NCBI RefSeq assembly: GCF_026212465.1
Contig: NC_080058.1
Span: forward strand, 15,437,537 to 15,501,536
Direction: 5' to 3'
DNA length: 64,000 nucleotides
From: Amaranthus tricolor
Lineage: Eukaryota; Streptophyta; Magnoliopsida; Caryophyllales; Amaranthaceae
Part shown: positions 1 through 12,900 of the stretch, piece by piece
Position numbering within the stretch: position 1 is the stretch's first letter
How the letters are laid out: the number at the start of each line of letters is the position of its first letter
Notes under the pieces: generated by a model
The model's input: only the letters and a program-made list of their open reading frames with translations
Databases searched by the model: none
What the model was told of the DNA's origin: nothing
Made by a program: the position numbers and the translations under genes

Positions 1-1720
1 TGCTGATTTCAAACTTTACAAATTTATGATTTATAGTTTGATTTATTAGTAAAGTAGTAATTTTGTGTTGTTGAGTTTTATAGTTTTATTATTCTTTTTG
101 ATGATTAGATGAGTATTTTTTTAATACTTGTTTAATTATTCTTTTAGCCAAATTTCTTTCATTTTGATTTTATGTTGGAAGGAACTGTAGCTTAGATTAG
201 TTTTTATAGAAAAAAAAAGTGATGCTGAATGATGATTTTGTTTAGGTTATGTCATCTGCTTCTTCTAATTTCATTGCTGATATCAAAGTTAACAACTTTA
301 TACTTTATACTTTGTTTACAAGTAAATTAGTAATTTTTGGTGTTGGGTTATGTAGTTTTATTATTCTATTGAATGATTTATTGTTTATTTTTGGAAAATT
401 TAAATTATATTTTTGGCAATTCTTTTGGATGATTTAGGTGATGGGTAATTTTTAAAATGCCGGTTTATTTATTTATATATATCTTTAGGATCACTTTATC
501 TTTAAGATGAATTTTTTTCATTTTGAATTTTGATTTACTGTTAGAAGGAACAGCAGTTTAGATTAGATAATATCAAAAAATTGGTGATGCTGATTGGAAT
601 TTTGTAAATGCTAAATAAATTTACCATTTGCTGATGATAGTGGTAGTTTATGGACTAAACTAAACTATGGTGGCTTCTGTTGTTTATGAAGGAGGAGAAT
701 TGAGAAATATGAGCTCATCAGGTGTTAATTGCAAACTGAACAAAAGAAGTGTACTTCATTTTGATTGTCTCCTGTCAATTTGGATGTAAATTGTCTGTCT
801 AAGTACTTGTGATTTGGCTCATTAAGTGCCACTATGTCATGCATCATTCATCTTGTGTTTCTTATTGGATTCATGAACCAAATTGAGTCCTAGGATTTTC
901 TTTTTATGCACTTTGAGATGGTTTATTTCTTATGTAAGAAGCAGAATCTTTGAGAGTGTTAAAAAGTGGTTGTATCAGTCATTGAACTCTGCCACATTTG
1001 CTTGAAGAAGTTCATCATACAAGTTTTTTTGTTCTCTTGACCTGCTTCCTACCTTTCAAAGAGCATACGTTCGTGAATACAAGTTTTTTTGTTGCCTTGA
1101 CTTCTAAAGCACCCTAAACCTAGCTCAGTTGTGAGTTACAATTGATTCTAAAAGTCTTTTTGGATTTCTTACAGTCCTGAATACATTTGTGAATACAAGT
1201 TTTTTATTACCTTGACTCGCTTCCTAATTTTCAATTTTTTTTATAGAATTTCTTGTTTGATTTTTATGATTTAGTGGCTAGTGCCTTATATCTTAGTTTT
1301 TCTCTGATTTGAATTTTGCAGAATACTGATGGCTTTATCCTCTAGTTTGTATGAATTAGTAAACCAAATATAAGTATAATGTCGCTAAGAATTTTGCTTT
1401 ACTTTTTGAATGTGATTCTCTTTTGTTTTAATATTCAGTTAATGCCGTGTTGCTTAGATCATGTGGATCTTGAAGATCTAGATTAATCGTTAGGACTTGG
1501 GAGTTTTTGAGGAAATCAAACATTCATATACACCTTTATTCATATTGATCAATTCTTATGTGTTATGTGCCTAACTGGAAGTGGCTAACGCCATGTGAAA
1601 AAAGGATTTCCATGCTCTATCAAGACAAGTAGATATTGATGTAGGAAAATATGTAAATTATACCCTTTTCTATTTGTTTATAGTTTTGTTGTACACATAA
1701 ATGAACCTATGTTGTGACAG
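1..1720. other. AT-rich non-coding flank and presumed upstream intron of the DUF4050 gene
   Basis: No coding region is supported here. The stretch is AT-rich with T runs. It directly precedes a splice acceptor (CAG at 1718-1720), so at least its right part is probably intron of the gene at 1721-2997. The missing first coding exon, likely only a start codon and a few residues, may lie here or left of the window. I could not pick its ATG and donor with confidence. Confidence 0.5.
1017..1234 (+). repeat. three imperfect direct copies of a short motif
   Basis: A motif of the form GAATACAAGTTTTTT followed by a 'CCTTGACT'-like stretch occurs at about 1017-1063, 1073-1105 and 1189-1234. Copies one and three also share a following 'GCTTCCTA..TTTTCAA' tail. 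It lies in the presumed intron or 5' flank of the host gene. No function is evident. Confidence 0.5.
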
Positions 1721-2997
1721 AGCAGTAGCTGTTTGGGCGGCTGTACAAAACCAAATCGTGCTTCTACTGTTGATGATAATCTACCCAAGGGACTACAATG
1801 CCAAGGACTGGTGGTGGAGAAACAGAGCCAATCGGATGACTTTTGGGGCACCAGCACTGGTGACTTGGACACATTTGGTCTATCACAGCGAAGCCTTTCT
1901 TCGCTAAGTACGTCAAATGTCAGTTTTTACTCTGATCTAGGATCAGCGAGCTTGAGCTCCCACAATGACTTTGTTAATCATGGTAACCTTCTTTTCTTTC
2001 TTTTTTTTTCTTTTTTTTTGTTTTTTGTTTTTTTTTTTTTTTTTTTGAAATTATGACTCCGTTATTTTAAGATGTAGGATCAAATGTCCATTTTTGTGTT
2101 AAGCATTTTTAAAGTCTTTGAATGGGTTGTAATGCCTTTAGTAGAAAAGTCATTTTAAGAGGTGAATTCTCTTCATTAATTGTTTTTCTCATGACAACAT
2201 GATTTCATGGTGGTAGGTCTTCTTCTGTGGACTCAATTACGTCTTCAGTGGATTGGGGCTACAAAATCAAATGAAGATCATCAAGCCTTGGGACCGACAA
2301 TCAGGTCATTACTATTTACCATCTTGCTGCTCTTGAAATGAGTCACTTGCTTCACCTTCCCTCAGATATCACATCGTTTAAGTGTTTTTAATTCAATTCA
2401 ATATGCTCTTGAAATGAGTCACTTGCTTATGCCTTGAATCTCGTGTTTCAATATTTGGCACTATTTCACACTACAAACTTGTCATAAACTGGCCAAGTCT
2501 TATGCTTGTAAACATCCTCATGCTTACTACATTTTGCCCACTTTGAACAACATAAAAGGCTGTCGTAGTCACTATACTGAGTGACATTTTAGAGATGGGT
2601 TCAGAGTTTCTAGGGGAGCAAGTCGAATAGGTGATGTATCTTAATCCTTATTCATGATACCGAAAAAGTTATCTATTGCTTGACACTTGATGTGATTGTT
2701 TCGGCTGGTTCATTCAGTGCTTTCACAATATGAAATCTAGTTTCTTACCTTCATAGAAATTCATGTTTCACAGTCTGAATGCTACGTATGACAGCTTGCT
2801 CAGCTCCAGGGAGCGATTCAGGCGTCCCATCCCATTATCGGTAAGTAGAGCTGATCTGTGGTCAAGCCATATCACATTAAGTTAAGGTTTTGGACGTCCC
2901 ATACCAGATGATGCTTATCGAATTAATTTTTTCGGAATGGCAGGAAATGGTAGAATTTCTAGTAGATGTATGGGAGCAGGAAGGATTATATGACTGA
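1721..2997 (+). CDS. DUF4050 / Gag1-like clamp domain protein, 3' four exons
   Basis: This is a host gene, not a transposon gene. Four exons join in phase across GT-AG introns: 1721-1982, 2217-2304, 2774-2840 and 2944-2997 (stop TGA 2995-2997), giving 156 residues. The protein opens with SCLGGCTKP, has a Ser-rich segment with DDFWGTSTGDLDTF and SQRSLSSLSTSN, then LLLWTQLRLQW, NATYDSLLSSRERFRRPIPL, and ends EMVEFLVDVWEQEGLYD. This motif order matches the small plant family with a DUF4050 (Gag1-like clamp) domain, whose members are about 150-170 residues, so nearly all of the protein is here. The start codon is not identified: the first exon begins after the acceptor at 1718-1720, or a nearby AG. 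Molecular function is unknown to me. No stop or frameshift interrupts the exons, so it may be functional. Confidence 0.85.
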
Positions 2998-3370
2998 AGA
3001 CGTGAAGTGTAGATAGCATTTTCATTTTATCAATACTTGGAACTGCAGAATTCATAGCAGAATTTGTGAGGACAAAGAAAGTTATAGTGTTATACATTAA
3101 CCCAATGTATATATAGATATTGATTTTTAACAAAACCAATTTAATGCTTCTTTTTCCTAGTCTATATCATCCATCGTCACGTCTGTTGTGGAATCTCTTT
3201 AACATTTTTTATTTTTTTTTGCTGTCAAATACAAAATACAACTTCTAATTGATTCCTTTTGCTCTTATAATATTAATACTCAAAATACAACTTTCAAATT
3301 CAATACTGAAAAATTAGAGAAGTGCTTTAATTAAACATATAATAGATCATATTACTAAAATTAAATTATA
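2998..3370 (+). other. 3' flank of the DUF4050 gene
   Basis: AT-rich sequence after the stop codon. It probably includes the 3' UTR in its first 150-200 bases. No other coding signal seen before the gypsy remnant at 3371. Confidence 0.4.
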
Positions 3371-4230
3371 TTATTCTTTGCTTTGAATTGGAACTTTAAT
3401 GCATATTCTATTGTTTTTCTCTCGAGTTATTAAGACTAATCCTACTCCCGCTCCTATAGTTTTGGATGACCCATCTATAAGGTGTTGTAAGATTGGTCCC
3501 TTTTCCTGCGAGGGAACAAATTCTACAAAAGTGTCTGTCCTTTGATGGTTTTTCAGTATTTTAAACGCAATCCGTTGAGTTCTACAACTCCATTTGGCTG
3601 AAGAAGCAAGCTTCTCTAGCTTGTCTAGGATTTTTTCATGTGTTAAATTTGTTAGCACCACTACTTGATGGGTATTGAAGTAGGCTTTTTGTTTCATGGC
3701 AGCCACCACCATAGCATAAACTAGCAATTCTATCATAGTGTACTTGGATTTTGCATCTAGGAGTGTTCCACTTACAAAGTAAATAGGCAGATGTATCTTG
3801 CTCTCCTCTCAAATAAAGGTTGTACTTACTGTTGTTTGGGAGGTACCACATATAGGTATAAGGTTGAGGCTGTGACTAGGCAAACTATAACGTTGGCTAA
3901 CGGTAGAGATGTTTTTTAAGTTCGGAGATGACTTCTTTTTCGAAAAAAATCTTTGTTGCCCCCCGTAACACTTAAAAAACAGTATAGTTTTTCTGCTAGG
4001 TAGGAAACAAATAAGGATATGGCTGCCATCCTCCTAATTAGTCGCATGACAACTTTCTTACTTTTGGGTTCAGCTAGATCCATGACATCTTGTACTTTGT
4101 CTGTGTTGGCATCTAGTCCTCTCTTAATTACTAAAATGCCTAAAACTTTTCCTTCACTTAAACCTAAAGACACTTTTTTTGGGATTGAGTTTCATTTTGT
4201 GTTGCCTCGTGTTGTCAAAAGTTTCCTTTA
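3371..4230 (-). pseudogene. Ty3/gypsy (Tat-like) pol fragment, RT end to RNase H
   Basis: On the minus strand, 4173-3916 reads a reverse-transcriptase thumb-like stretch (EGKVLGILVIKRGLDANTDK, then a block ending RLIRRMAAISLF) followed by the connection to RNase H. After a frame change near 3850-3740, 3736-3371 gives LLVYAMVVAA, YFNTHQVVVLTN, a WSCRTQRIAF stretch and a second RNase H-like start, LIDGSS..GAGVGLVL. The order RT, RNase H, then an additional RNase H-like segment is that of plant Tat/Ogre-lineage Ty3/gypsy polyproteins. At least one frameshift and missing ends make it a remnant. No LTR can be tied to it, although the minus-strand LTR at 7121-8378 has the same orientation. Confidence 0.75.
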
Positions 4231-6791
<2,561 letters not shown>

Positions 6792-6849
6792 GTAATAGAA
6801 AAAATTTTTTTAAAATAGTAGTATAAAATTTTCTGTTAAAGTTAGTTTA

Positions 6850-7120
6850 GATAGAAGTTACCATCAACATTACCCACACTTATAAGTGAGGAAAAATATT
6901 TTATGAATCAATAGGAATGTACTTAATTTCCCAATGGTTATAAGTGAGGATGATTTCCCCACGCTTATAAGTGAGGCTGGAAGTGTATTTCCCCACGCTT
7001 ATAAGCGTGGCTAAATGTTCATTTCCCCACATTTATTTAAGTGTGGGGATTTACTTTAGCCTCACATATAAGCATGGGCAACAAATTTTTAGCGTGGGAG
7101 CATACAACTTTTTTGTAGTG
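6850..7120. mobile_element. CACTA-type terminus with subterminal motif repeats
   Basis: The right edge reads CTTTTTTGTAGTG at 7108-7120, the reverse complement of a CACTACAAAAAAG terminus. Inside it, a subterminal motif of the form CCCCACGCTTATAAGYGNGG recurs about six times between 6865 and 7060 in both orientations. One copy, 6993-7010, is a perfect 18-bp palindrome (CCACGCTTATAAGCGTGG). Repeated subterminal motifs next to a CACTA end are typical of transposase-binding sites of this superfamily. I did not find a matching left terminus, so this is a truncated or non-autonomous element. Confidence 0.6.
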
Positions 7121-8378
7121 TACTCAAGATAGCAAGAGGAAGTTAGTGACCCCATATGTCACACGAACAAGCTCTAATTGCCCTATGTCTCCTAAGAAGT
7201 GGAAGGTCAAGATTCGTATTGAATATCAATCAAACATCATCATCAACCTCAACCCTAATTCTACACATTCAACACAAGGCCAATCCTAGGGTTTCACTAA
7301 TCAAACCCCTAAAGAAACTACTCAACTATACTAGAAATAACTAAGTCAAAAGTAATAAACAAGGAAAGCATTAAACCTACTATAAAAACCATTAAAGGAA
7401 TTGAAAGACAAGAAAGCAATAAATCTACACTAGAGAAGTATTAAAGAAAGCATTAAAGGAAAGCAATAAATGACATTGAAACCATAAAGAAATGTATACT
7501 TACATAAATGATGAACTTGAATGTAAAAGAAAGCGATAGATGAAAGCATAAATTTAATCTAGGGTTTAAACTAAGAAGAACAATAAAGGGTTTGATATTT
7601 TAGAGTGAGGCATAAAATGGCACTCACAAAAGGCATAAGGGTTTTTACAGAAATTGGGGGTAATTATAGACTCTAAACAAACTGGGAAGAAAGCCCTGAA
7701 ATACCTTTGGAAATAAGCTTACAAAGAAACAAAATCGCGCATAATCTGACAGCCATTCGACCGAATGGACCCCTCAAAAAACCAAATGAGGGTTTATTCA
7801 TCCAAATGGAAAGGCATTCGATGTTTCCAACATGTTTTGAGTAATGTCTTGGCTTTTGAAGACTCATTCGCCTAAATTGCATAGTCCATTCACCCGAATG
7901 ATCTTCATTTGACCGAATGGAAGCTCATTTAGCCATTCCAGCAACTTTTGACCTTTGGTCTTGAATTCTCTTGATTCACTCGACCGAATTGGCCTTCCAT
8001 TCGACCGAATGGAGGCTGGCTCGACTGAGTGTCCTTCTAAATCATCTAAAACAACAACTCCAAGTGTAAGCATTAGTGTCGTGGTGTTGCGATATTGCTT
8101 TTGTGCATCACTAAGGCATTAAGAGGTTTTCGAACTCTGCGATGCCTTAAGGAACTACTTGGAATACGTGGAAAAGCTACTATATATGCGTCTAAACTTC
8201 GATAAGAGTGTCTTTGACTCAAACACATCGCAATTGATCTTGAAATCTTCGAAAACACCTGAAATGACTTTAAAACCACTCGAAGACAAGAGTAAGGTGA
8301 AATCACATATAAAGTGCATAATATCTACCTAAAACCAAGACTTGACACTACAATACGTGCCCTAAAATGAACACATCA
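7121..8378 (-). mobile_element. gypsy-type LTR, minus strand, with short palindromes in the promoter-distal part
   Basis: Read on the minus strand it starts TGATGTGTTC at 8378, as an LTR would. It carries no coding sequence, has several imperfect palindromes built on CCATTCG-AC-CGAATGG between about 8040 and 7745, then a T-rich leader-like tail down to 7121, where it is cut by the CACTA terminus. Orientation matches the gypsy pol fragment at 3371-4230, but a link is only inference. The family (Tat or Athila type) is a guess from layout. Confidence 0.45.
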
Positions 8379-8850
8379 AGTAGGGGTAGAGGTTAGAACT
8401 CCTTAGTGCAACATTTATCCAAGCATGTCAGGTCTAAGCATATTGGTATTTTCCTAGCTGAGTTTTCTTGACTAGCACCATGTTGGCAAACTAGTTCGAA
8501 TAAATGCAAGATTCTATGAACTTTGCGTATAGTAGTTTAAAGACTTTCTGGCCTATCAGTATATAGACCCTACGAAACAATAATAATATGGAATCGAAAA
8601 ATAAAAAGAGATAGAAAATAACCTTTAGAAGAAAAAGACCAAAAGAAGAAGAGCTTGGTACTCAGAAGTGCAACAGGAAGGAAGACAAGGGTTTAATTTT
8701 TGATTTGTGAACTTAAACCCTATGTATGGCTTTTTATTGGGCATAAGTTAATAGAGACCTGAAAGTTATTTTGGAAAAATATAAACTTAATAATTCTGTT
8801 AAATTACTTATATAACACTAGAATTATTACTTAAACATTTAATTATTCAT

Positions 8851-9068
8851 TTATTATGCAACATGGGTAGGAGGCGGGTGAATATGAGGCGAGGCGTGTG
8901 GATATAGACATCTTACTCACCACTTAACCACTACTCATGATTTATCGAAGGTATAGCTTTTCATACTTATGTCGCCATGCTCACCCATTATCCACCAAAC
9001 TAATACTCATACATACCCAAACTAATGCGGTGCAAAACCTGCAAAATCATACTCACATGCCATCCCTA
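8851..9068. mobile_element. hAT-type MITE remnant
   Basis: The right edge ends CATCCCTA at 9068; its reverse complement, TAGGGATGGCATG, is a hAT-style terminal repeat. The left edge near 8851 has a decayed counterpart (GCAACATGGGTAGGAGGCGGG), as in hAT MITEs whose ends carry GGGTA-type motifs. No transposase. Target duplication not resolvable. Confidence 0.4.
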
Positions 9069-9528
9069 TTTAAGAAAGCTTCGAATGTGAATCATATGAA
9101 TTGATAGCGTTTGTGGAGGTGAGTTGAGACAACGATTTTCTAGAGATTAAGAATAAAGACCAAGTTCATGTGAAAGGCACATGACAAAACAACCCAGATA
9201 ATTCTACGTAGCTTTCATATTAAGTAACTCTAATTTTATATCTATTCAACAATTCTATCAACATTTCAAATTCAAATTCAACTGACTTATTGAGTAAGTG
9301 TGTTCAAAACAGATCTGATAACTCGATATTTACCCAATCTTAGAACTGAACCCGACTTCAAAATAAACATAATGTAAAGTCGATGTGGTAGTAAGACTTA
9401 GTTTTGAATCGACTCAAAATACCTGACCCGAAATTGACCCGAAATGCTCGAAACAAAAACCTCTCTGGATGAGTTAATGGTATTTCACACTGTTAATGGT
9501 ATTTCACACTCTGACAATCAATAAGTAC
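9069..9528. other. non-coding flank left of the young copia element
   Basis: No gene seen. It contains a short direct duplication of AATGGTATTTCACAC at about 9476-9515 and ends with the target-site copy AGTAC (9524-9528) next to the 5' LTR. Confidence 0.4.
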
Positions 9529-9752
9529 TATTACTGATAAGGGTATTACTAATAAGGGTATTATTGACCCAATTCATTACAATAAAGATGTATAAATACC
9601 ACTATCTTTGTTTAACATTTTTTAGGTCTTTAATTTCACAGTAATACAATCAATAAAATTGCTCTTTCTCTCTCTGGTCCTTCTTCGCTTCTTCTTTGCT
9701 GCTTCTTCCTTTTCCCCAAGAACAATTCTTCTGAAAATCAGGAATTGTATCA
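9529..9752 (+). repeat. 5' LTR of the young copia
   Basis: 224 bp from TATTACTGATAAGG to ATTGTATCA. The left edge is set by the match to the 3' copy immediately after its polypurine tract, so it begins TA rather than the usual TG. It contains two tandem copies of an ATAAGGGTATTA motif near its start and a TATA box at 9591. Confidence 0.9.
9591..9598 (+). promoter_or_regulatory. LTR TATA box
   Basis: TATAAATA in the 5' LTR, about 160 bp before its end; the equivalent box in the 3' LTR is at 14162. It is the probable core promoter for the element's RNA. Confidence 0.6.
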
Positions 9753-9764
9753 TGGTATCGGAGC
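9753..9764 (+). other. primer binding site
   Basis: TGGTATCGGAGC immediately after the LTR matches the usual plant copia primer site (initiator tRNA-Met 3' end, TGGTATCAGAGC) at 11 of 12 positions. Confidence 0.8.
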
Positions 9765-9900
9765 AAGAGATCTACTGATTATCACACCTTCCGCATAATT
9801 TTGTCGGCAACCGTTTGAATTGTATCAAGATTCTGATCAAAATCAGAATTCATAGTTTTTTTTTTTTTTTTTTTTTTTTTCCTGATTCCAAATTCTCAGA

Positions 9901-12900
9901 ATGTTTGAATCAAACTACGTTTCACAAAATTCCACCCAAAATTCAATTACAGATCCAAATTCTGTATATTACATTCATCCGAATGAAAATCCTACTGTCT
10001 CTTTGATCTCAGAGAAATTTAATGGTGAAAATTACGCAGATTGGAAGAGAGCTATGATTTTAGCCTTGTCTATGAAGAACAAGATTGCTTTCATTGATGG
10101 AAGCTTGATTAAACCTGAAATCGCTGATCCTCTTTTCAAAGCTTGGGACAGATGCAACAATATGATAATCTCATATTTACTAAGATCTGTGGATACCACA
10201 ATAGCAAAAAGTGTTTTGTATTTCTCCACTGCCTATGAGATCCGGAAAGATCTTGAAGATCGCTACTCAGTAATATCTGGACCGCAATCATATTCTCTAC
10301 AGCAAAATTTGAGCAAGATTTGTCAAGATGATAGTTCTGTTGCTGAATTTTTCACAAAGATCAAAGGCACTTGGGATCAGATCAGTGCAGCCAACCCTAT
10401 ACCAATTTGCACTTGCAATGGTTGCACATGCAGTTTAACCAAGAAAATTCTCAAGAATCAGCAAGATGAAAGATTAGTACAGTTCCTTATGAAATTAGAC
10501 GGCAAACACAATGCTGTCAGAACCAATATTCTGATGATGAATCCAATACAAGATGAGAGACAACAGGAGATAACAGAAGCATATAACAAACATTCTACCA
10601 TGGCATTCACTGCTGGTGATGGACTCAAAGGAGAAACCAATAGATCAACATTCTTCAAGAAAAACAACTTGTTCTGTGACTATTGCAAAATGACAAATCA
10701 TACAGTAAACAAGTGTTACAAACTACATGGCTATCCAAAGAATGATAGGAACAACAAAGCAACAAAAGCAAAAAGAGTGGCAGCTATGGCTTGTGAAGAT
10801 GAGCAAAATGATGAACAGGATCAGGATGCCGTTTTGTATAAAAAATTGGTGAATTTGATCAAACAAAACAAGCTTGAGAATGATGATGATAAGGCTACTG
10901 ATACCAACAACAACATGGCAGGTAACAACATTTGCTTAATTTCTTGTTCCAATTCAAGATGGATAGTAGATAGTGGAGCCACTGACCACATCTGTTCTAG
11001 CCTAGCATTATTTGATAGCTACCATATATTTGACAAATCACCTAATAAGATAACAGTGGCTGATGGAAAGCAACTTAAGATTGCAAACATTGGAACTGTA
11101 AAATTTAGAAATGGTATCATACTCAAAAATGTGCTTCATGTACCAAGATCACAGTTCAACTTGATTTCAACATATAAATTGTGTAAAGACATGGATTGTG
11201 ACATAGTTTTTACACAAAATAAGTGTATAATCCAGGATCATTCAAAGAGAAGTACCCTGGTTCTTGGTAATCTGGACTCAGGACTTTATGCAGTAGGGAA
11301 TGATGATGTCAAGACAAAACATTCAGTCAATGTAGCTGTTACAGAGGAACTGAAGTTGATGCATCTAAGGTTGGGTCATATTCCATTCAATAAGTTGCAG
11401 CTTGTTGATGATAGCTTAGCAAATAAAAACAATCTAGATTGTGTTTGTCAAATTTGTCCTAGAGCAAAACAAGCTAGAAGTTCTTTCCCTAAAGTAGGAA
11501 GTAGAAGTAAAAATTGCTTTGACTTGTTACATATAGATGTCTGGGGTCCTTACAGAGTTAAAACTCATAATAATTGTACATACTTCTTGACAATTGTTGA
11601 TGATTTTTCAAGACATACTTGGACTTTTATGATGAGAAATCAAAATGATTCAGTTGAAATTCTTGAATTCCTTATTGCATATATACATAACCATTTTGCT
11701 GTTACTGTGAAGACAATAAGAAGTGATAATGCTAAAGAGCTTTGTGAAGGAAGCATTTTAAAAGTATACAGGAAGTTTGGGATCTTGCATCAAAGAAGCT
11801 GCACTGATACTCCACAACAGAATGGGGTGGTGGAAAGGAAGCACAGACATCTTCTCGAAACAGCAAGGGCACTTTACTTTCAATCTAAGGTTCTACTACA
11901 GTTCTGGGGAGAATGCTTGCTTACTGCTACTCACTTGATCAACAGAATGCCTCTAAGTTCCATAGAAAATAAATCACCTTATGAAAAGGTATATGGAGTA
12001 AAACCTAATATTGATCACCTGAGGGTCTTTGGCTGCTTGGTCTATGCCTCAACTCTAAAAGCAAATAGATCCAAGTTTGATTCAAGAGCCATACCTTGTG
12101 TTATGATGGGATATGAGATAGGACAGAAAGGATACAAACTTCTAAATTTAGAAACAAACAAACTGTTTGTTTCAAGAGATGTCAAATTTTGTGAAAAACA
12201 TCTACCCTTTCACCTCTCTGACTCTCCTCAAACTCCTTTAAATCCTATTTTTCTACCTAGCCATACACCCTTCAATCTACTAGAAGACATGTCCTTACCA
12301 GATGCTTTCAATTTTACCCACATGCAAACACCTAACCCAGACACCTCCTCAACTCCACACTTACCTGTTCCACAACCAAACCCACCAACTCTTCTAACTA
12401 ATTTACCTGATAAAAGACCGCATAAAAAGCCTGCTTGGATGGATGACTTTGTTTGTATAGCTTCTACTAATACACAACACTGGTGTAACATTGTTCAATT
12501 TGCAGATATACCAGCATCTTGCAGAGCCTTCATATCCAAGATATCCATTCTTCCTGAACCTACAACTTACCTTGAAGCTGCACAACATCCTGAATGGGTA
12601 ACAGCAATGCAGGAGGAAATAGAGGCCCTCACTACAAACAACACCTGGATAGTTACAGACCTACTAAAAGGAAAAAAGGCTATTGGATGTAAATGGGTTT
12701 ACAAGGTCAAACTGAAAAAGGATGGATCTTTGGAAAGGTACAAGGCAAGACTTGTGGCAAAAGGGTTTACACAAAAGTTTGGAGTAGATTATGCAGAGAC
12801 TTTTTCCCCTGTAGTCAAAATGGCTACTATAAGATGCCTCTTAGCAATCGCCTCTGGTAAACAATGGCCCTTGTACCAACTTGACATTAACAATGCCTTC

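Noticed and set aside
249..437. 62-codon hydrophobic frame starting ATG TCA TCT GCT
   Set aside because: Composition is that of AT-rich non-coding DNA. It could contain the missing first exon but no donor gives a convincing join.
1678..1872. Minus-strand 64-codon frame
   Set aside because: Lies antisense to the well-supported first DUF4050 exon and has no recognisable motif.
2470..2490. CACTACAAAC considered as the left end of the CACTA-type element ending at 7120
   Set aside because: No subterminal motif follows it, it lies inside an intron of the DUF4050 gene, and the matching trinucleotide duplication is absent.
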